Positions 4,392-7,897 of a stretch of 7,897 nt of DNA are shown here, one piece after another. The DNA comes from Microcystis aeruginosa W13-11 (lineage in GTDB: Bacteria > Cyanobacteriota > Cyanobacteriia > Cyanobacteriales > Microcystaceae). Below the pieces are notes generated by a model, which searched no databases, was not told the DNA's origin, and saw only the letters and a program-made list of their open reading frames with translations. The DNA lies in NCBI GenBank assembly GCA_009995705.1, contig JAADBR010000215.1, forward strand, positions 1-7,897. The letters run 5' to 3'. A program made the position numbers and the translations under genes. Positions within the stretch are counted from its first letter, which is position 1; each line of letters starts with the position of its first letter.

Positions 4392-6424
4392 GAGTCCTGG
4401 ACGCAGAACACACCACACGAAAACCGCAAAGATTGAAGATGCCGCGCGGGGTAGAGGAAGAAGCGATACGCGGAACGGCAACTAATCGGTCGGCCGAACC
4501 AAGAGCCGCCACGTAGTATCTTTGTAGTATTCGTGTCCTTGCTAATCCAAGCACTCCCATCAGTGGGTGCGCCTTCATAGTTAGGATGATAATCGTCTTC
4601 GCACCATTCCCAAACGTTTCCGTGCATATCGTACAGCCCAAAGTCATTAGCTACCTGAAAATAGCCTACTGGCGTGGTTTCTTCCCTATAGATGCCTTTT
4701 GGACCCCTTCCATAACTTCCGGGATAAACTTTTTTTTCTTCTTCCCAATCAGTTCCTCTGTAATTAGCTAAATCCGTGATAATAGTCTCACCGAAATGAA
4801 AGGCGGTTGTTGTCCCCGCTCTACAGGCATATTCCCATTCTGCTTCACTCGGTAGCCTATACTCCCGTTTTGTTTCCCTTGATAATCGTTTGCAGAATTC
4901 GACCGCATCATCCCAAGATACTTTTTCTACAGGTAAATCATCCCCTTTGAATTCAGAGGGGTCTGTCTTCAGGTCGATGTCTATTTTGGCAGTTGCGGCG
5001 ATCGCTCTCCACTGTGCCTGGGTGACGGGATATTTGCCCATGTAGAAAGAGGGAAGGGTAACTTGATGTTGAGGTTTTTCGCAGCTAAAGTACTCCCAAT
5101 TAAATTTCTTCACCAGTCTTTCGATTTCCCCGTCTTCGGTTCCCATGATAAATGTGCCTCCCGGAATAGCGACCATTTCTAGCCGCACTCCATTCCCCAA
5201 GTCTTCGATAAAACGTTGCCCTTGCCGGTGATGGCGGCTAATAGTAAGGTGGCGGCGACAAGTCCACCATTCGAGAACATTTTTGAGGTTTCTTTTGCTG
5301 ACTTTTTTAGCAAATACTTCTGATAAAACTTCCCATAGCTTAATCCCAACATTCTTTAAGTGCTGCGCGGAGTAAGCGGCATCTGACACGGCGATTTGCT
5401 GATATGTCTGATTGGCTAACGTTCCCTCTAAAACTAGCCTTTCTCCATTATTCAAACTTCTTCCAGTTCGAGAAAAAACCTCCTCATCTACCATTTCAAG
5501 AAGGTTATCGGCACTGATTCGAGCAGATTGATTGACCTCTATCAGTGCGACTTCAAATTCAAAAGGTTGTAGGTCAATAGCCGTAGGAATTCCTGTCTCA
5601 CCTTCAAGGGTGATAGTTGCGACTTCAAATTCAAAGGTTTTTGTGGGGAAGCCCTCAATCTGAACAACTTTCCTCCTATAAGATTGAAAGACCCTTGCCA
5701 GATTGTCTGGCAATACCCCAACAGGCAAAGTTAGTTCCTCATTATCTAGCCAATAGGAGCGACGCAAATCATCTGGACTGACCTCATCTGGTGTTCTTAA
5801 GATTCGCTGTATCAGTCTTGCGTACTCCAGTAAATCTGGCTCCTGCTGTAACTGGGGCGATAGCTCTTCAGTAATTCGGGTCAATCGCGCTAATTCTGCC
5901 CGAATCCCCGATCCAGTAAGTTTTTCGTCACTCGTACCACTACTGACCTCTATTAGCCGTTGGGCAATCTCTCGCGCTGCGGCTTTACATCGCTCATCCC
6001 CCAAACACACCATTGCCGCCCACCTCTGCGCCTCTAATTCCTGTTGTCGCCGCCCCGGATTCAGCCGACTCAGGTAGCTGACATAGCTGATTAAAACCCG
6101 CGCTACTTCCCGCATTCGCCCTTCGCCATAGTGTTCCTTCATTTGCCCGAGCAGATAAGCCCGCACGTGGGTATCCATCGCGTAAAGTTCGTATCCCACC
6201 TGAGAACACAAGTCGGACAGTAATAGGTCAACCTCTGCTACCCAAGGAACTTGCTCGCCCCGCAAGAACTCATTGCGTAAGTAGTTCACTAATTCTGGAG
6301 TCAGCACCAAGGGTAAGGCAGCATGGTATGCCAGCAGCCGATAAGAATCCTCAAAACGTCTCACAAACCGCTCTACCGTTCGAGCCGCCTGTTCCCGTTG
6401 TTCCGCCTCGGCTATAGTTGTCAT
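4364..6424 (-). CDS. FGE/C-type-lectin-fold protein of a vWA-linked conflict system
   Basis: 686 residues. Residues 1-210 form a mainly helical domain (FVRRFEDSYRLLAYHAALPL, then PWVAEVDLLLSDLC) that I have no firm name for. FEFEVA occurs twice (264-269, 288-293). Residues ~304-385 resemble the VMAP-associated helix-turn-helix (GERLVLEGTLANQTYQQIAV, then LKNVGIKLWEVLSE). From ~402 there is an FGE-sulfatase domain: LEMVAIPGGTFIMG, RLPSEAEWEYACRAG, YDMHGNVWEWCEDDY, LRGGSWFGRPISCRSAYR. Of the two copper-binding cysteines of true FGE, the first position is Gly644 and only Cys649 remains, so a binding or sensor role is likelier than oxidase activity. The start ATG overlaps the vWA stop (ATGA), implying coupled translation. 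The C-terminus is frameshifted at about 4441: the other frame gives GFRVVCSASRTL and a stop at 4387, making 678 residues. Confidence 0.85.
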   Translation of the reverse strand: MTTIAEAEQREQAARTVERFVRRFEDSYRLLAYHAALPLVLTPELVNYLRNEFLRGEQVPWVAEVDLLLSDLCSQVGYELYAMDTHVRAYLLGQMKEHYGEGRMREVARVLISYVSYLSRLNPGRRQQELEAQRWAAMVCLGDERCKAAAREIAQRLIEVSSGTSDEKLTGSGIRAELARLTRITEELSPQLQQEPDLLEYARLIQRILRTPDEVSPDDLRRSYWLDNEELTLPVGVLPDNLARVFQSYRRKVVQIEGFPTKTFEFEVATITLEGETGIPTAIDLQPFEFEVALIEVNQSARISADNLLEMVDEEVFSRTGRSLNNGERLVLEGTLANQTYQQIAVSDAAYSAQHLKNVGIKLWEVLSEVFAKKVSKRNLKNVLEWWTCRRHLTISRHHRQGQRFIEDLGNGVRLEMVAIPGGTFIMGTEDGEIERLVKKFNWEYFSCEKPQHQVTLPSFYMGKYPVTQAQWRAIAATAKIDIDLKTDPSEFKGDDLPVEKVSWDDAVEFCKRLSRETKREYRLPSEAEWEYACRAGTTTAFHFGETIITDLANYRGTDWEEEKKVYPGSYGRGPKGIYREETTPVGYFQVANDFGLYDMHGNVWEWCEDDYHPNYEGAPTDGSAWISKDTNTTKILRGGSWFGRPISCRSAYRFFLYPARHLQSLRFSCGVFCVQDSLALCTLAL
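4408..4510 (-). other. Putative DGR variable region (VR) in the FGE-like domain
   Basis: After GGSW, the positions that vary in DGR-diversified C-type-lectin domains are all NNY codons. They are TTC GGC at residues 643-644, ATT AGT at 647-648, TAT at 653, and TTC TTC CTC TAC at 655-658. After an extra base near 4441 come ATC TTC AAT CTT TGC before GGT TTT CGT (GFR). The intervening fixed codons (CGA CCG, TGC CGT TCC GCG, CGC, CCC GCG CGG) contain a single adenine. This is what adenine-directed mutagenesis from a template with AAC/AAT at the variable sites would leave. No template repeat or reverse transcriptase is in the window, so the cassette would be remote. The pattern is seen directly; the DGR mechanism is inferred. 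Confidence 0.68.
4998..5005. repeat. HIP1 octamer
   Basis: GCGATCGC, the highly iterated palindrome of many cyanobacterial genomes, occurs once here inside the FGE-like gene. It is weak support for a cyanobacterial origin. Confidence 0.6.
5546..5635 (-). repeat. 18-bp in-frame direct repeat encoding FEFEVA
   Basis: The 18-mer TGCGACTTCAAATTCAAA occurs at 5546-5563 and again at 5618-5635, exactly 72 bp (24 codons) apart. On the minus strand each copy encodes F-E-F-E-V-A. Residues between the copies are not obviously duplicated. A single LQ-x-FEFE motif before an FGE domain is common in cyanobacterial proteins; here it is doubled. Confidence 0.7.
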
Positions 6425-7515
6425 GAGAAAGGGGAATGAAAGTGTTGTAAGGGTTGTCCGCGTAAGATATCGATCGCATTACTCAAGCCACTATTATCCA
6501 TCTGATACATTGGCACTAAATGGGCGATAATTTCTGCTGAACTGCCAATCCAGCGTTCTTCCGGCATGGGGTTTAACCAGGCAATTGAAGAGATGTACCG
6601 CTTCAATGTAGATAGAAAACCAGTAGTTTCCCGAATTCGTTTTAACTCCCGATACCCCCGTGCGGCTCCCGCATCACTGACAATCAATAGGCTAGTTTGA
6701 CTGTCGCAGTTTGCTAATACTGTTTGCAGGGCAATAGGTTCCGTCAGGTAAATGTCTTGGTAAACACTGGTGGCAGGTACATTATGAAAATAGAATACAT
6801 TGACTTTTTCTGGTTGCAGGGAACTTTCGTACCTTGCTGTTTCTGCTAAATCGCGGGTAAAGCGGTGAAAAGGATTCATTGAGCCATTTTGGTCGATCAG
6901 AAGCAACAAATGGGCATGGTTTTGTTCCCTTCGACGGTACACTGGAGCTAGGTAAAATCCCTGATGGGTTGCTTGCTCGATCGTTGCCTCAATATCAACT
7001 ACATCTAAGGAACCATCCGCCACGAGTCGGCGTAGATACCGCCAATTATAAACCATCGAGCGGCGGTTAATCGGATAGTATGCCTGTAATGCGGACATAT
7101 CCTCGTTTTCTACAGGTGTAAAGGGTGCGCGAACTGGTAGGTATGCCACTTCCGATTCAGGTTTAATCCCGGTAACGGTCTCCTGGGATGGTGGTGACGA
7201 AATTTCTTGGCGTTCCTCCTCCCGTTCTTGATGAAAAGGTTCAAGTTTTGGCTCTTTTTTAGGGATATTTTCTGTTGGTTTGGGAGTTGAACTAAGGAGT
7301 ACAGATTCCCAAATGGGGTCAAACTGGCTTTGTTCCGATGGAGAGTGACACCATAAAATTTTTAATGTCTCGGTTAGTGCTTTTGGATCTTCCCCAAATC
7401 CACCTTCAACCGCTTGGCGTGCTGTCAAAAGTTCCCCTACACCAAGCTGAAAGCCCTTTTGTCGCAAACCAATAAAGGCGAGAGTAATTAAGTTTTGGGG
7501 ATTAAAGGAATTCAT
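6421..7515 (-). CDS. CoxE-like vWA-domain protein of a MoxR/VMAP-type conflict system
   Basis: 364 residues. The N-terminal ~70 residues (LITLAFIGLRQKGFQLGVGE, then LLTARQAVEGG) are the helical lead-in typical of CoxE-like vWA proteins that partner MoxR AAA+ ATPases. Residues ~75-130 form a Pro/Glu/Lys-rich linker without predicted fold. The vWA domain starts near residue 200 with LLLLIDQNGSM. The metal-site motif is D208-Q-N210-G-S212, where the canonical DxSxS has Ser at the middle position, and LLIVSDAGAARG carries a later Asp281. There is no signal peptide or membrane helix, so it is cytoplasmic. The start ATG 7513-7515 lies about 20 bp from a hairpin of an IS200/IS605 element, without a clear ribosome site; an original upstream promoter or start may have been displaced. 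The stop overlaps the next gene by 4 bp. Partner status in a conflict system is inferred from context and known families. Confidence 0.8.
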   Translation of the reverse strand: MNSFNPQNLITLAFIGLRQKGFQLGVGELLTARQAVEGGFGEDPKALTETLKILWCHSPSEQSQFDPIWESVLLSSTPKPTENIPKKEPKLEPFHQEREEERQEISSPPSQETVTGIKPESEVAYLPVRAPFTPVENEDMSALQAYYPINRRSMVYNWRYLRRLVADGSLDVVDIEATIEQATHQGFYLAPVYRRREQNHAHLLLLIDQNGSMNPFHRFTRDLAETARYESSLQPEKVNVFYFHNVPATSVYQDIYLTEPIALQTVLANCDSQTSLLIVSDAGAARGYRELKRIRETTGFLSTLKRYISSIAWLNPMPEERWIGSSAEIIAHLVPMYQMDNSGLSNAIDILRGQPLQHFHSPFS

Positions 7516-7537
7516 CGAAAATTTTGGGTCTGAAACC

Positions 7538-7554
7538 CCGTCGTTTCACGACGG
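7538..7554. mobile_element. Left-end hairpin of an IS200/IS605-type element
   Basis: CCGTCGT (7538-7544) pairs perfectly with ACGACGG (7548-7554) around a TTC loop, with AAA and TTT stretches able to extend the stem outside an interruption. It lies about 50 bp upstream of a tnpB start and just before the vWA gene. Subterminal hairpins recognised by the Y1 transposase TnpA mark the ends of IS200/IS605 elements. The exact boundary and cleavage tetranucleotide cannot be fixed from one end. Confidence 0.55.
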
Positions 7555-7590
7555 CTTTACCGTTAAATACTAGCGCATTTACCAAATATA

Positions 7591-7599
7591 TGCTAAAAT
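7591..7599 (+). promoter_or_regulatory. Possible extended -10 promoter for tnpB
   Basis: TGCTAAAAT fits an extended -10 (TG-N-TAAAAT) with no convincing -35 box upstream. It lies only about 8 bp before the tnpB ATG, so the transcript would be nearly leaderless. This is a weak call. Confidence 0.3.
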
Positions 7600-7606
7600 G
7601 TGAGAC

Positions 7607-7897
7607 ATGGAAAAAGCCTACTCGTTCCGATTTTACCCAACACCAGAACAAGAGTCGCTATTGCGGCGCACTTTGGGCTGTGTAAGATTGGTTTACAACA
7701 AAGCTCTCCACGAACGAACACAAGCATGGTACGAAAAGCAAGAAAGAGTAGGATATACTGAAACCTCTTCAATGCTAACCGAGTGGAAAAAGCAAGAAGA
7801 ATTAGACTTTCTCAATGAAGTAAGCTGTGTACCTTTACAACAAGGGTTAAGACATTTACAAACAGCTTTTACTAACTTCTTTGCTGGTCGTACTAAG
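7607..7897 (+). CDS. tnpB: TnpB (OrfB) of an IS200/IS605-type element, N-terminal part
   Basis: From ATG 7607 an open frame of 97 codons runs off the right edge. It begins MEKAYSFRFYPTPEQESLLR and continues RTLGCVRLVYNKALHERTQA and WYEKQ...TSSMLTEWKKQEE, then VPLQQGLRHLQTAFTNFFAG. This is the N-terminal helix-turn-helix/REC-like region of TnpB: F-R-x-Y-P-T-x-x-Q, then C-x-R-x-x-Y-N-x-A-L, then P-x-Q-Q-x-L-x-x-L-x-x-A-F-x-x-F-F. TnpB is an RNA-guided endonuclease that helps retain these elements. Its RuvC motifs and zinc finger would lie outside the window, as would the right end that encodes the guide RNA. No tnpA is visible on this side. It points away from the vWA gene. Confidence 0.9.
   Translation, partial: MEKAYSFRFYPTPEQESLLRRTLGCVRLVYNKALHERTQAWYEKQERVGYTETSSMLTEWKKQEELDFLNEVSCVPLQQGLRHLQTAFTNFFAGRTK

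Noticed and set aside
4387..4647. Separate 86-codon minus-strand gene ending in GFRVVCSASRTL
   Set aside because: Only its last ~17 codons are meaningful, being the true C-terminus of the FGE-like protein after a frameshift; the rest is an out-of-frame shadow.
5994..6209. Minus-strand 71-codon frame inside the FGE-like gene
   Set aside because: Out-of-frame shadow of a well-supported coding sequence, with no ribosome site or motif.

Overview
The window looks like an accessory, transposon-rich stretch of a filamentous cyanobacterial chromosome. The evidence is indirect: the IS5-like and IS1634-like transposase remnants, the GTAGGGGCGAA-type interspersed palindromes, one HIP1 octamer (GCGATCGC at 4998-5005), short TTTAGCCC-type repeats, and above all a two-gene operon of a vWA protein and a formylglycine-generating-enzyme (FGE)-like protein of a kind common in cyanobacteria. 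No rRNA, tRNA or CRISPR array was seen.

Left third (1-2385, minus strand): a transposon graveyard. Two IS5-type transposase fragments lie head to tail (1-183 and 202-687), separated by a candidate terminal inverted repeat. They are followed by a decayed IS1634/DUF4277-type transposase (827 to about 2345) carrying three in-frame stops and one frameshift. Positions 688-826 are AT-rich with nothing recognisable, and 2386-2565 shows no supported gene.

Middle (2566-4363, plus strand): a well-formed promoter with two dyads drives brnT-brnA, a type II toxin-antitoxin pair, followed closely by an XRE/Cro-type helix-turn-helix gene. The 3' end of the XRE gene is interrupted by a stack of small repeat elements: a tandem-hairpin REP-like unit, then a 126-bp MITE-like element with terminal inverted repeats and perfect 12-bp flanking direct repeats. 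A possible original C-terminus of the XRE gene is still readable beyond them (3774-3867). An orphan ribbon-helix-helix micro-ORF and two hairpins follow.

Right half (4364-7515, minus strand): a translationally coupled operon of a CoxE-like vWA protein and a 686-residue protein. The second protein consists of a helical N-terminal region, a repeated FEFEVA module, an HTH-like segment and an FGE/C-type-lectin-fold domain. This resembles the vWA-MoxR-associated (VMAP-like) NTP-dependent conflict systems described in multicellular bacteria. No MoxR ATPase is inside the window; it may lie to the right.

The most notable observation is that the last ~35 codons of the FGE-like domain have the structure of a diversity-generating-retroelement (DGR) variable region. 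All 14 positions expected to vary are NNY codons (the products expected from AAC/AAT template codons), they are set in an almost adenine-free framework, and they end at the GFRVV anchor. One extra base at about 4441 throws the anchor out of frame. No reverse transcriptase or template repeat is in the window, so the retroelement would have to act from elsewhere.

At the right edge an IS200/IS605-type element (left-end hairpin and the N-terminal 97 codons of tnpB, plus strand) abuts the start of the vWA gene.
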